Shown here: positions 16,358-25,369 of the stretch, piece by piece
How the letters are laid out: each line of letters begins with the position of its first letter
Numbering within the stretch: the first letter of the stretch is position 1
From: Nocardia farcinica
GTDB taxonomy: Bacteria > Actinomycetota > Actinomycetes > Mycobacteriales > Mycobacteriaceae
Direction of reading: 5' to 3'
Assembly: GCF_001182745.1 (NCBI RefSeq)
Contig: NZ_LN868938.1
Coordinates: forward strand, 1,240,001 to 1,304,000
DNA: 64,000 bases
Notes under the pieces: generated by a model
What the model saw: the letters and a program-made list of their open reading frames with translations, nothing else
Told to the model about the DNA's origin: nothing
Database searches by the model: none
Translations under genes and position numbers: made by a program

Positions 16358-16549
16358 ATGGTGCAGCCGAATCCGGAGAAGGATCCGCAGGAGTGGACCA
16401 CCGGCGACGAGCCGATGACCGGTCCGCAGGAGTCCTACCTACACACGCTGGCGCAGGAGGCGGGCGAGCAGGTGCCCGAGGGCCTCACGAAGGCACAGGC
16501 CTCCCGATTGATCGACGAGTTGCAGCAGCGCACCGGGCGCGGTGAATGA
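16358..16549 (+). CDS. DUF3072 domain protein
   Basis: This 63-residue acidic protein matches DUF3072 in length and order: an N-terminal NPEKDPQEWTTGDEPMTGPQ, a helix with YLHTLAQEAGEQVPE and the end ASRLIDELQQRTG. The family is widespread in actinobacteria and proteobacteria with no known role. An SD-like gtgaggag is 10 bases upstream of the ATG. No membrane segment or signal peptide is seen. Confidence 0.85.
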   Translation: MVQPNPEKDPQEWTTGDEPMTGPQESYLHTLAQEAGEQVPEGLTKAQASRLIDELQQRTGRGE

Positions 16550-16622
16550 GCCGCACCACCGCGGGAATCCGTGGGCGGTAACGGAAATCGGCTATCCTGG
16601 AGCCGGATCAGGGAGGCTGCAC

Positions 16623-16790
16623 ATGCCCATCAAGTACCGTCAGCGCAAGTCGTTCGGGCCGTTGAAGCTCAACTTCACCCAATCGGGTCTCTCGTCGTGG
16701 AGCATCAAAATCGGTCCGTGGTCGTGGAATTCGCGCACCCGCAGGAACAGCGTGGACCTGCCCGGCCCACTGAGCTGGCGCCAGCGCTGA
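16623..16790 (+). CDS. DUF4236 domain protein
   Basis: This 55-residue basic protein fits DUF4236: PIKYRQRKSFGPLKLNFTQSG, then a WSIKIGPWSWN segment and the DLPGPLSWRQR end. The ATG at 16623 has cagggagg about 10 bases upstream. An AT-richer patch, tatcctgg, 20-30 bases upstream may be its -10. The function of the family is unknown. It is convergent with the MFS gene, whose stop is 14 bases away. Confidence 0.82.
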   Translation: MPIKYRQRKSFGPLKLNFTQSGLSSWSIKIGPWSWNSRTRRNSVDLPGPLSWRQR

Positions 16791-16803
16791 CCCGATCCTC
16801 GCC

Positions 16804-18264
16804 TCACCGCCGGACCCCGGCGATGTCGGGTTCGTCGGACTGAAAACTCAGTGGGGCGGCGATGCTCTCGAGCGACCGCTGCTCGGCCCGCACCCCGAGG
16901 ACGAGTTCGACCAACCCGGCGAGGATCATCATCGTCGCGCCGATGGCGAAGGCCAGGGCGGTGCGGCCGGGATCGCCGTCACCGGTGAGTTCGGCGAACA
17001 CCAACGGACCGGCGATCCCGCCGGCCGCGGTGCCGATGGCGTAGAAGAACGCGATCGCCATCGCCCTGGTCTCCATCGGAAAGATCTCGCTCACCGTGAG
17101 ATAGGCGGAGCTGGCGCCGCAGGAGGCGACGAACAGCACGATCGCCCAGCAGGCGGTGAGGGTGACAGCGGTCAGGTCGCCGCGCACCAGCAGCACCGCG
17201 GTCAGCAGCAACAGCAGACCGGACCCGAGGTAGGAGGCGGTGATCATCGGCTTGCGGCCGACGGTGTCGAAGTAGCGGCCCAGCAGCAGCGGGCCGAAGA
17301 AGCTGCCCAGGCACATCACCGCGTAGTAGTAGCCGGCCCGGTCGGCGGGCACGTCGAACGAGCGTCCGAGGATCACCGCGAAATTGAAGGTGACGGCGTT
17401 GTAGAGGAACGCCTGGCCGATGAACAGGGACAGCCCGAGAGCGCTGCGCCGCGGGTAACGGCGGAACATCACCGAGGCGATTTCCCCGAACCCGGTCGAG
17501 CGGCGCTGACGCACCTGCACGATCTCCTCGACCTCCGGCAGCTCCGCGCCGGTGTCGCGGCGCACCTGTTCCTCGATCCCGTCGACGAGTTCCTCGGCCT
17601 GCCGGTCGCGGCCGTGGATGAACATCCAGCGCGGGCTTTCCGGTACATGCCTGCGCACCACCAGCACCAACAGCCCGAACACCACTCCGATGCCGAACAT
17701 CAGACGCCAGCCGATGTTCGGCGCGAACAGTTCCGGGTTCAGCGCCGCCACCGACAGCAACGCGCCGCCGGACGCGCCCAGCCAGTAGGTTCCGTTGATC
17801 ACGATGTCGACGCGACCGCGGTATTTGCTCGGAATCAACTCGTCCACCGCGGAATTGATGGCCGCGTACTCGCCGCCGATGCCGAGCCCGGTGAAAAACC
17901 GGCACAACACGAACCACCAGACCGAGAACGACAGCGCGGTGAGCGCCGTCGCCGCCAGGTATACCGCCAGTGTGATGATGAACAGCCTCTTGCGCCCGTA
18001 GCGGTCGGTCAACCAGCCGAACAACAGCGCGCCCACGCACGCACCGGCCACATACATCGCCGCCGCGAGCCCGGACACCTGCGCCGCCGAGATCGGCAGG
18101 CCGCTGCCCGGCTCCGACAACCGCCCGGCCACACTGCCGACGACGGTGACCTCGAGCCCGTCGATGATCCAGACCGACCCCAGCCCCACCACGATCATCC
18201 AGTGCCATCGCGACCACGGCAGCCGGTCGAGGCGGGCGGGGATCCGGGTGCGCACCGTGGTCAT
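16804..18264 (-). CDS. MFS transporter (sugar/acid porter type)
   Basis: This 486-residue major facilitator protein has twelve probable membrane helices. Motif A between helices 2 and 3 is GWLTDRYGRKRLF, the PESPRWM motif follows helix 6, and GRYFDTVGRKPM is the second-half copy of motif A. A long acidic cytosolic loop (DRQAEELVDGIEEQV) separates the halves. The N-terminus contains DGLEVTVVGSVAG, seen in aromatic acid and sugar porters. The ATG at 18264 was chosen over an upstream frame to 18306. The cargo is unknown. The aldose epimerase gene upstream in the same direction hints at sugars. Confidence 0.87.
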   Translation of the reverse strand: MTTVRTRIPARLDRLPWSRWHWMIVVGLGSVWIIDGLEVTVVGSVAGRLSEPGSGLPISAAQVSGLAAAMYVAGACVGALLFGWLTDRYGRKRLFIITLAVYLAATALTALSFSVWWFVLCRFFTGLGIGGEYAAINSAVDELIPSKYRGRVDIVINGTYWLGASGGALLSVAALNPELFAPNIGWRLMFGIGVVFGLLVLVVRRHVPESPRWMFIHGRDRQAEELVDGIEEQVRRDTGAELPEVEEIVQVRQRRSTGFGEIASVMFRRYPRRSALGLSLFIGQAFLYNAVTFNFAVILGRSFDVPADRAGYYYAVMCLGSFFGPLLLGRYFDTVGRKPMITASYLGSGLLLLLTAVLLVRGDLTAVTLTACWAIVLFVASCGASSAYLTVSEIFPMETRAMAIAFFYAIGTAAGGIAGPLVFAELTGDGDPGRTALAFAIGATMMILAGLVELVLGVRAEQRSLESIAAPLSFQSDEPDIAGVRR

Positions 18265-18339
18265 GATGGTGATCTTCCCCGTCGCGGCCGCCGGAAACCG
18301 AACCACGCTCGGCCGCAGCCGATATCCGTCCCGCCGCGG

Positions 18340-19266
18340 TCAGCGGCCCGGGGTGTGGACGATTTCCCAGGTGCGCGAGGTGGTTTCGCCCGGTTCGAGC
18401 CAGTGCAGGCCGCGGCCGGAGTTGAGCGCGTCCGGCGGCGCCGTCATCGGTTCGACCGCGATCGCCAGGCCAGGGCCGCCGGGGCGCGGGAACGTGCGCG
18501 GGGTGAAGACCTGGAGGTAGCCCCAGTCCCCGCCGTACCGCAGGTCGACGGTGGCGCCGCCGGGGGCGGTGAGCCGGGCGGCCACGCCGTCGCGCGGGGT
18601 GACCGCCCCGAACGCGGTGTCGAGGTCGAGGGCATCGACGCGCACGCCTTCGCGCAGGTCGCGGTCGGTGCCGTCGACGGGATGCTCGCCGATCGGGTTC
18701 ATCCGCTCGTCGACGTCGAACCAGGTGTCGGCGTGGACGGTGAGTACGAGCTCGCCGACGGGCGTGTCGCCCACCCGGAGGTAGGGGTGGGCGCCGACCG
18801 CCCACGGCGCGGGCCGGTCGCCGTGGTTGGTGGCGGTGTGGACGACGGTGAGGCCGTCGGATCGCAGCGTGTAGTCGACCGTGGTGTCGAGCAGGAAGGG
18901 CCAGCCGTGCTGGGGCGGGATCAACGCCGCCAGGGTGACACTGTCGCCGGTACGCTCGCGCACGCTGTACTCGGTGTTGCGCAGCAGCCCGTGGATCGCG
19001 TTGCCGCGGGCGGGTTCGGTGATGTCGAGGTGCTGTGGTGCGCCGTCCAGCGTCCAGCGCGCGTCGCGAACCCGGTTCGGCCACGGCACGAGCACGATGC
19101 CGCACCCCAGCGGCGGCGGCGCGGTCGCGGAGATGGGCTCGGTGAGGGCGGTCCCGGCGACGGTCAACGAGCGCAACACGGCCGCGACGGTGCCGATCTC
19201 GGCGCGCACGCCGTGCGCGTCCAGCACGATCGACCGGCCGGTGGCGGTGGGGGCGGTGTCTGGCAC
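18340..19266 (-). CDS. aldose 1-epimerase family protein
   Basis: This 308-residue protein is a galactose mutarotase-like beta-sandwich enzyme. Recognisable are the VPWPNRVRDARW motif near residue 60, the HGLLRN motif near 90 with the catalytic His, the HPYLRV motif near 160 with the second His, and the late AVEPMTAPPDALN with the catalytic Glu. This is the YeaD/YihR-type actinobacterial subgroup. It is 75 bases upstream of the MFS gene in the same direction, so both could be cotranscribed. It is divergent from the KgtP-like gene at 19412. Confidence 0.88.
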   Translation of the reverse strand: MPDTAPTATGRSIVLDAHGVRAEIGTVAAVLRSLTVAGTALTEPISATAPPPLGCGIVLVPWPNRVRDARWTLDGAPQHLDITEPARGNAIHGLLRNTEYSVRERTGDSVTLAALIPPQHGWPFLLDTTVDYTLRSDGLTVVHTATNHGDRPAPWAVGAHPYLRVGDTPVGELVLTVHADTWFDVDERMNPIGEHPVDGTDRDLREGVRVDALDLDTAFGAVTPRDGVAARLTAPGGATVDLRYGGDWGYLQVFTPRTFPRPGGPGLAIAVEPMTAPPDALNSGRGLHWLEPGETTSRTWEIVHTPGR

Positions 19267-19304
19267 GCTGTGAGCTTAGGGCGCGCGGGCGCCGGGACCG
19301 ATCG

Positions 19305-19323
19305 TCCTAAGGGAGTGTTAGGA
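19305..19323. promoter_or_regulatory. inverted repeat, candidate operator in the divergent gap
   Basis: TCCTAA (19305-19310) - 7 bases - TTAGGA (19318-19323) is a perfect 6-bp inverted repeat in the 145-base gap between the divergent epimerase and KgtP-like genes. Its position fits an operator for one or both. Confidence 0.35.
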
Positions 19324-19365
19324 AACGTCCGCGAGCCTTCCGTCACCCTTGTGACTGCCGACACA

Positions 19366-19406
19366 CTCCTTTTCCGACAGACGCGACGCTGCGTCCGGAA
19401 AAGGAG
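19366..19406 (+). promoter_or_regulatory. 5' leader hairpin burying the SD of the KgtP-like gene
   Basis: CTCCTTTTCCG (19366-19376) pairs perfectly with CGGAAAAGGAG (19396-19406), an 11-bp stem. Inside it GACGC (19380-19384) pairs with GCGTC (19391-19395), leaving a 3-base bulge and a 6-base loop. The 3' arm contains AAGGAG, the ribosome binding site of the GTG at 19412, so the folded RNA would block translation. Confidence 0.65.
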
Positions 19407-19411
19407 ATTCA

Positions 19412-20773
19412 GTGACTACGACACAGCCTGGGAGCGAGCGGCGGGTCGTCGCGAACGTGCTGCGGGGATCGATCGGCAACCTCGTCGAGTGGTACGACTG
19501 GTACGTCTACGCGGCGTTCAGCGTGTATTTCGCCAAGGCGTTCTTCCCCGAGGGCGATGCGACCGCCCAGTTGTTGTCCACCGCGGCGGTGTTCGCCGTC
19601 GGCTTCCTGATGCGTCCGCTCGGCGGCTGGGCGTTGGGCCGCTACGCCGACCGGTTCGGCCGCCGCTCCGCGCTCACCCTGTCGGTGACCGTGATGGCGG
19701 CCGGTTCGCTGCTGATCGCGGTGACGCCCGGCTATGCGACGATCGGCATCGCCGCCCCGGTGATCCTGCTGCTGGCGCGGCTGCTGCAGGGTCTGTCGGT
19801 GGGTGGCGAGTACGCGACCAGCGCGACCTACCTGTCGGAGGTCGCCTCCAAGGGCAGGCGCGGGTTCTACTCCAGTTTCCAGTACGTCACGCTGGTGGCC
19901 GGCCAGCTGACCGCGCTCGGGGTGCAGATCCTGCTGCTGCAGGTGCTCACCGACGACCAGATGCACAGCTGGGGCTGGCGCATCCCGTTCGTGATCGGCG
20001 CGACCGGCGCCCTGGTGGTGATGTGGCTGCGGCGCGGCATGGACGAATCCGAGCAGTTCCGCGCCGTCGAGGCCGACGAGTCCGGCGCGGCGCCCGCGGC
20101 AGCCCGCGGTTCGCTGCGGATGCTGCTGCGGTATCCGCGGGAGTGCCTGCTGGTGGTGGGCCTGACGCTGGGCGGCACGGTGGCGTTCTACACCTACACG
20201 ACCTACATGCAGAAGTTCATGATCAACACCTCCGGGCTGGAGAAGGGCACGGTCGCGTGGATCAACTTCGTCGCGCTGCTGGTGTTCGTGGTGCTGCAAC
20301 CGCTGGCGGGCGGATTGTCCGACCGGATCGGCCGGCGCAAGCTGCTGATCTTCTTCGGCGTGGGCGGCACCGTGCTGACCGTGCCGATCATGATGGTGCT
20401 CGCGCAGACCAGCAATCCGCTGGCCGCGTTCGGCCTGATGATGCTGGCGCTGGTGATCGTGACCGGGTACACCTCGATCAACTCGATCGTCAAGGCCGAA
20501 CTCTTCCCGACCAAGATCCGCGCGCTCGGCGTCGGCCTGCCCTACGCGCTGACCGTCGCCATCTTCGGCGGCACCGCCGAGATGATCGCGCTGGCGTTGA
20601 AGAAGGCGGACCTGGAGGCGGTGTACTTCTTCTACGTCGCCGGCTGCGTCGCGATCTCGCTGGTCACCTACTACTTCATGCGGGAGACCTCGGCCGAGTC
20701 CACCATCGACGGCGACACCGCGCAGCCGGTGGACGGCGGGCCCGAGCGGGATCTGACCGGCGCGCGCGCCTGA
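19412..20773 (+). CDS. MFS transporter, KgtP/ShiA-like dicarboxylate or aromatic acid permease
   Basis: This 453-residue carrier belongs to the metabolite:H+ symporter group of the MFS. It opens NLVEWYDWYVYAAFSVYF, typical of KgtP/ProP/ShiA proteins, with RPLGGWALGRYADRFGRRSAL as motif A and LLQGLSVGGEYATS in helix 5. About twelve membrane helices are expected. The GTG at 19412 has a strong SD, aaggag, 5 bases upstream, but that SD lies inside a stable leader hairpin. The regulator-kinase-binding protein operon that follows 47 bases after the stop could detect the same type of substrate. Confidence 0.88.
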   Translation: MTTTQPGSERRVVANVLRGSIGNLVEWYDWYVYAAFSVYFAKAFFPEGDATAQLLSTAAVFAVGFLMRPLGGWALGRYADRFGRRSALTLSVTVMAAGSLLIAVTPGYATIGIAAPVILLLARLLQGLSVGGEYATSATYLSEVASKGRRGFYSSFQYVTLVAGQLTALGVQILLLQVLTDDQMHSWGWRIPFVIGATGALVVMWLRRGMDESEQFRAVEADESGAAPAAARGSLRMLLRYPRECLLVVGLTLGGTVAFYTYTTYMQKFMINTSGLEKGTVAWINFVALLVFVVLQPLAGGLSDRIGRRKLLIFFGVGGTVLTVPIMMVLAQTSNPLAAFGLMMLALVIVTGYTSINSIVKAELFPTKIRALGVGLPYALTVAIFGGTAEMIALALKKADLEAVYFFYVAGCVAISLVTYYFMRETSAESTIDGDTAQPVDGGPERDLTGARA

Positions 20774-20820
20774 GCGGCCGGCGACCCGGACGGAACTGCT
20801 CGGTGTGAAAGGATCGGCAC

Positions 20821-21480
20821 GTGCGACTGGCGGTGGTCGAGGACGACGACGGTGTGGGTGATGCGCTGGTGGAGGCGCTCACCGCCCGCGGCTTCCGTGC
20901 CGACCGCAAGCGCCGCGGCGCCGAACTCCTGCTCGATCATCGCGGCTACGACGCGGTGATCCTGGACCTCGGCCTGCCCGACGGCGACGGGCTCCAGGTG
21001 CTGCGGCAGCTGCGCGAGGTGAGTTCGGTGCCGGTGCTGATCCTGACCGCGCGCAGCGACGAGCGCTCGGTCGTGCGGGGCCTGCGCGGCGGCGCGGACG
21101 ACTACCTGGTGAAGCCACCGCGGATCGCGGAGCTGATGGCGCGCCTGGAAACCGTCACCCGGCGTGCCGCGGTGGCCGCGCAACCGCCGCGTCGGGAGGT
21201 GGTCACCGGGGACGTGCGGGTGGACCTGGTGGCGCGGGTCGTCGAGGTGGCCGGGTCACCGGTGCCGTTGACGCAGAAGGAGTTCGAGCTGGTCGAGGCG
21301 CTGGTGGAGCGGCCGGGCGCGGCGGTGAGCCGCCAGCAGCTGATGGACCGGATCTGGGGCGATGCCTTCGTCGCGGTGTCCCGGTCGCTGGATGTGCACA
21401 TGACCGGGCTGCGGGCCAAGTTGAACCGGCCGGGGCTGATCACGACGATCCGCGGCTACGGCTACCGGTGGGGGCAGTGA
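20821..21480 (+). CDS. OmpR-type response regulator (TctD-like)
   Basis: This 219-residue protein has a receiver domain with acidic pocket VVEDDDGV, phosphoacceptor Asp in VILDLGLPDGD near residue 51 and Lys in DDYLVKPPRI near 101. The C-terminal winged helix runs from PLTQKEFELVEALVERPG to RGYGYRWGQ. It is followed after 4 bases by a kinase gene. This is the usual OmpR-EnvZ-like order. The likely targets are the neighbouring transport genes. Confidence 0.9.
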   Translation: MRLAVVEDDDGVGDALVEALTARGFRADRKRRGAELLLDHRGYDAVILDLGLPDGDGLQVLRQLREVSSVPVLILTARSDERSVVRGLRGGADDYLVKPPRIAELMARLETVTRRAAVAAQPPRREVVTGDVRVDLVARVVEVAGSPVPLTQKEFELVEALVERPGAAVSRQQLMDRIWGDAFVAVSRSLDVHMTGLRAKLNRPGLITTIRGYGYRWGQ

Positions 21481-21484
21481 GCCG

Positions 21485-22909
21485 ATGCGGCGCAGGCTGC
21501 TGGTCGCGCTGACGGTGTTCGCGGCGATCGCGGTGCTCGCGTTCGCCGTGCCGCTCTCGCTCACCTACGCCACCAGCCGCACCCAGCAGCTGGTGCTCGG
21601 CCGCTCCGGCGACGCCGACCGGTTCGCCTCGCTCGCCGACGCGGTGGCCACCGCCGAGGGCGACACCGCCGCGCTGGTCGAGGAGGTCACCGGCTACCAC
21701 GCCCTCTACGGCGAGAACGTGCTGGTCGTCGACGCGCGCGGCGCGACGACCGTCAACGCCGGGATCGATACCGCCGACCCGGACGTCGCCGCCGCGGTGG
21801 CTGCCGCCCGCCGCAATCAACAGCCGCAACCGGCGGTGCGGCTGCTGCCGTGGAGCGCGGCCACGATGCTCATCGCCCGGCCGGTCGGCACCGGCGTGCA
21901 GGTCAACGGGGCGGTGGTGATCCAGGCGTCCACCACCGCGGCCCGCGCCGACATCACCCGGGCCTGGACGGTGATCGTGCTGGGCGCGGTGCTGGCCATG
22001 CTGGTGTTCATGCTGTTGGCGGTGACGTTGAGCCGGTGGGTGCTGCGGCCGCTGGCGGCACTCTCGGACGCCGTGGCCGAACTCACCGCGACACTGCCGA
22101 CCCCGCCGCCGGGCACGCCCGACCCGGCCGCACCCACCTCGCTCACCCGCCGCCACGGCGGCCCGCCGGAGATGCGCGCGGTCGCGCAGTCCTTCGACGC
22201 GATGGCGCGGGCGGTCGCCGATTCGGCGCACGCGCAACGTCAGCTGGTCGCCGACACCGCGCACGCCATGCGGAATCCGCTGGCCGCGTTGACGATCCGG
22301 CTGGATTCCCTCGAACCCGCCGTCCCCGAGAGCGCCGCGCCGACCTTCCGCAAGGCGAGCGCGGAGGTCGAACGACTGACCACGCTGCTCGACGGGCTGC
22401 TGACGCTCGCCGTCGCCGAGACACCGGCCGCCTTCCCGGCCGAGGCGGACCGCGACCGCTGCGACGCGGTGCAGGTGGTCGCCGACCGGGTGGACGCCTG
22501 GCATTCGGCGTTCCACGCCGCCGAGCAGACCCTGGAGGCCGCGGACGCGATGGGCAGTACCGAGGTGGCCGTGCCCGCCGACACCCTCGCCCAGATCCTC
22601 GATGTGCTGCTCAGCAACGCGAACCGGTACGCGGGGGCGGGCACGCGCACCGTGATCGCGGTGACGCGCGAGCCGGACGGTGTGACGGTGACGGTGCGCG
22701 ACGACGGCGCCGGGGTGCCCGCGCCCGAACTCGACCGGCTCACCACGCGGTTCTATCGCGGCTCGACGGCTCCGGCCGGCGGGTCCGGGCTCGGCCTGCC
22801 GATCGCCGCGGCGCTGGCGCAGGCCAGGGGCGGGCGGCTCACCGTCGCCGCGGCCGACCCGCACGGGCTCGCGGTCTCGGTGCACCTGCCCGCGGCGGTG
22901 CCGGCATGA
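21485..22909 (+). CDS. membrane sensor histidine kinase (TctE-like)
   Basis: This 474-residue kinase has two membrane helices (about residues 5-25 and 165-190) around an extracytoplasmic sensor region, a HAMP-like linker, the H-box with HAMRNPLAAL near residue 260, an N-box with LLSNANRYAG near 375, and G1/G2 motifs VRDDGAGVP and GSGLGLPIAA. An insertion rich in Pro follows the second helix (TPPPGTPDPAAPTS). It partners the regulator just upstream. Its end overlaps the start of the TAXI-type binding protein, so sensing may use that lipoprotein. Confidence 0.9.
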   Translation: MRRRLLVALTVFAAIAVLAFAVPLSLTYATSRTQQLVLGRSGDADRFASLADAVATAEGDTAALVEEVTGYHALYGENVLVVDARGATTVNAGIDTADPDVAAAVAAARRNQQPQPAVRLLPWSAATMLIARPVGTGVQVNGAVVIQASTTAARADITRAWTVIVLGAVLAMLVFMLLAVTLSRWVLRPLAALSDAVAELTATLPTPPPGTPDPAAPTSLTRRHGGPPEMRAVAQSFDAMARAVADSAHAQRQLVADTAHAMRNPLAALTIRLDSLEPAVPESAAPTFRKASAEVERLTTLLDGLLTLAVAETPAAFPAEADRDRCDAVQVVADRVDAWHSAFHAAEQTLEAADAMGSTEVAVPADTLAQILDVLLSNANRYAGAGTRTVIAVTREPDGVTVTVRDDGAGVPAPELDRLTTRFYRGSTAPAGGSGLGLPIAAALAQARGGRLTVAAADPHGLAVSVHLPAAVPA

Positions 22910-23829
22910 GTGTCTCCCCGGTGCGCGGATTATCGCGTCGCGGCTTGCTGATGCTGGCGGGGCTCGCGGCGGCGAGCGCCTGCGCGGGCGGTGATCCGCC
23001 CGCGGTGCGGTTGGCGTCGGGCGAGGTCGGCGGCTTCTATTACGCCTTCGCCCGCCTGCTCGCCGAGGCCGCGGCGCGGGCGGGCACGGTCCGGATCGAG
23101 ACCGTGGTGACCGCGGGGTCGCAGGAGAATCTGGCCCTGCTCGCCGAGGGCCGGGTGGATGCCGCACTGGCACTGGCGGATTCGGCGCGGGAGGCCGGGC
23201 CCGGGCTGCTCGCGCTCGGCCGCGTCTACGAGAACTACCTCCAACTGGCCGTGCGCACCGACAGTCCCGTCCACACCGTCGCCGAGCTGCGCGGCGCCCG
23301 CGTCAACCTCGGGGCCACCGGCTCGGGGGCGGCCATGACCGGCGAGCGCCTGCTGCTCGCGGCCGGACTGGACCCGGCGACCGACGTCCTCGTCACGCAT
23401 CAACCGTTGCGCGAGGCGGTGGCCGCCCTGTCGGGCGGCGCGCTCGACGCGTTGCTGTGGGCGGGTGGCGTGCCCACCGCGGCGCTGGCGGTGCCGTCGC
23501 GGATGCGGCTGCTGGAGCTGGGGCAACTCGCCGCCCCGCTGCGGGCCCGCTACGGCCCGGTCTACGACCGCGTGCAGATCCCCGCCGACGCCTATCCGGG
23601 CGGGCCGACCGTGCACACCGTGGGCGTGGCCAACCTGTTGCTGGCCGCGCCCGCGATGAGCGCGGAGGCAGCCGCCGCGATCGTGGACCTGCTGCTCACC
23701 CGCACCGACGAGCTCGTGCCCGCCGAGGCCGCGGGTACCCAATTCCTCGACGCGCGGCCGCTGATCGGCACCGGGACGGTGCCGCTGCACCCGGGTGCGG
23801 CCGAGGAGTACCGGCGCCGACACGGGTGA
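22906..23829 (+). CDS. TAXI-family solute-binding protein, probable lipoprotein
   Basis: This 307-residue protein has a twin-arginine-type signal (SRRGLLMLAGLAAASAC) with Cys26 as a possible lipobox cysteine, and a periplasmic-binding-protein body of the TAXI/TRAP type: LASGEVGGFYYAFARLLAEAA, then QENLALLAEGRVDAALALADSA and a GATGSGAAMTGERLLLAAGL ligand loop. TAXI proteins normally deliver glutamate-like or dicarboxylic acids to TRAP permeases, but no DctQ/DctM-like gene lies within view. The ATG overlaps the kinase stop by 4 bases. It may feed the sensor kinase instead, or serve a distant permease. Confidence 0.85.
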   Translation: MSVSPVRGLSRRGLLMLAGLAAASACAGGDPPAVRLASGEVGGFYYAFARLLAEAAARAGTVRIETVVTAGSQENLALLAEGRVDAALALADSAREAGPGLLALGRVYENYLQLAVRTDSPVHTVAELRGARVNLGATGSGAAMTGERLLLAAGLDPATDVLVTHQPLREAVAALSGGALDALLWAGGVPTAALAVPSRMRLLELGQLAAPLRARYGPVYDRVQIPADAYPGGPTVHTVGVANLLLAAPAMSAEAAAAIVDLLLTRTDELVPAEAAGTQFLDARPLIGTGTVPLHPGAAEEYRRRHG

Positions 23830-23834
23830 GACCG

Positions 23835-23855
23835 CACCCCCGGCCCGCCGGGGTG
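23835..23855 (+). terminator. possible terminator after the TAXI gene
   Basis: CACCCCCGG and CCGGGGTG form a stem of about 8 bp with one bulged C and a 4-base loop, starting 6 bases after the stop. No U-tract follows. Confidence 0.4.
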
Positions 23856-23957
23856 GAAGAGCGGCGGTGATTGAATGCCTAGTCGGCGCGATTCGCGCGA
23901 TGGTTGCCCGTGGCCCTCCGGGTCCGGGGTGAAGCACGAAGACGGTACGAGGAGAGT

Positions 23958-25334
23958 ATGGACGCGTTCCTGAGCGAAGCCAGCGACTTCATCTGGGGTC
24001 CGTGGCTGCTGATCCCGCTGTTGCTGCTGACCGGGCTCTACCTGACCGTGTTGTTGCGCGGTGTGCAGTTCCGCCACTTCGGCCTGGCGTTCTGGCTGGC
24101 GTTCGTCAAGCGCCGCGACCACGACGCCGAGGGCGACATCTCGCACTACCAGGCGCTGTCGACGGCGCTGGCCGCGACGGTGGGCGTGGGCAACATCGCC
24201 GGTGTCGCGACCGCGATCGCGCTCGGCGGGCCGGGCGCGGTGTTCTGGATGTGGTGCACCGGCCTGGTCGGCATGGCGACCAAGTACTCCGAGGCGTTCC
24301 TCGGGGTGCGGTTCCGGCGCACCGACGCCGCCGGTGAACAAGCCGGTGGTCCGATGCACTACCTGCGGCAGGGCATCAAGGGGCCGCTGGGCGTGTTCCT
24401 CGGCGGGTTCTTCGCCGTCGCCGGAGTGTTCGCCTCCTTCGGCATCGGCAACATGACCCAGGCGAACACGGTGGCGGCCAACGTCGAATCCGAGTGGGGC
24501 CTGCCGACCTGGGCGACCGGCGTGATCATCACCGCACTCACCGCCGCGGTGATCCTCGGCGGCATCAAGAGCATCGGGCGCGTGACCAGCCTGTTCGTGC
24601 CGTTCATGATCATCGTCTACATCCTCGGCGCCGCCGCGGTGCTGGCGTTCAACATCGCCGAGGTGCCCGCCGCGATCGGGCTGATCGTCACCGACGCCTT
24701 CACCGGCACCGCGGCGACCGGCGGCTTCGTCGGCGCCGGCGTGGCCGCGGCGATCCGATACGGCGTCGCCCGCGGCATCTTCTCCAACGAATCCGGCCTC
24801 GGCACCGGCGGCATCGCGGCGGCCGCGGCGCAGACCACCCACCCGGTGCGGCAGGCGCTGGTGTCGATGACCCAGACCTTCATCGACACCCTCGTCGTGG
24901 TCAGCTTCACCGCGCTCACCATCGTCGTGACCGGGGTGTGGAAGGGCGAGGGATCGCCCGCGACCTTCACCGCCGAGGCGTTCCGCCAGGGCCTGCCCGG
25001 CGACTGGGGCAGCGTCATCGTGACCGTGGGCGTCATCCTGTTCGCGTTCTCGACCGTGCTCGGCTGGTCCTACTACGGCGACCGCTGCGTCGAATACCTC
25101 TTCGGCCGCCGGCTGGTGCTGCCCTACCGGATCGTGTTCATCGCCGTGGTCTACGTCGGCGCGACCCGCGAACTGGCCACGGTGTGGACCTTCTCCGATG
25201 TCGCCAACGGCCTGATGGCCCTGCCCAACCTCGTCGGCCTGCTGATCCTGTCCCCGCTGGTGTATCGGGAGACCAAGGCCTACTTCGACGGCAGGCAACC
25301 CGAAGACGAGCGGACGAAAGTCACCGTCGACTGA
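23958..25334 (+). CDS. AGCS-family sodium:alanine (amino acid) symporter
   Basis: This 458-residue protein matches the alanine or glycine:cation symporter family. Characteristic segments are ALSTALAATVGVGNIAGVATA near residue 75, GPGAVFWMWCTGLVGMATKYSEAFLG near 95-120 and the IFSNESGLGTGG motif near 275. About eleven membrane helices are expected. The ATG at 23958 follows gaggaga. It is the last gene of the run that starts with the KgtP-like carrier. Transport of small amino acids fits the family; the regulator pair may sense similar compounds. Confidence 0.9.
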   Translation: MDAFLSEASDFIWGPWLLIPLLLLTGLYLTVLLRGVQFRHFGLAFWLAFVKRRDHDAEGDISHYQALSTALAATVGVGNIAGVATAIALGGPGAVFWMWCTGLVGMATKYSEAFLGVRFRRTDAAGEQAGGPMHYLRQGIKGPLGVFLGGFFAVAGVFASFGIGNMTQANTVAANVESEWGLPTWATGVIITALTAAVILGGIKSIGRVTSLFVPFMIIVYILGAAAVLAFNIAEVPAAIGLIVTDAFTGTAATGGFVGAGVAAAIRYGVARGIFSNESGLGTGGIAAAAAQTTHPVRQALVSMTQTFIDTLVVVSFTALTIVVTGVWKGEGSPATFTAEAFRQGLPGDWGSVIVTVGVILFAFSTVLGWSYYGDRCVEYLFGRRLVLPYRIVFIAVVYVGATRELATVWTFSDVANGLMALPNLVGLLILSPLVYRETKAYFDGRQPEDERTKVTVD

Positions 25335-25369
25335 CCGACCACCACCGTCGAGTAATCTGCATCACACTG

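Noticed and set aside
17614..20808. Long frame crossing the MFS, epimerase and KgtP-like genes
   Set aside because: It overlaps three well-supported genes in other frames and has a low-complexity translated sequence.
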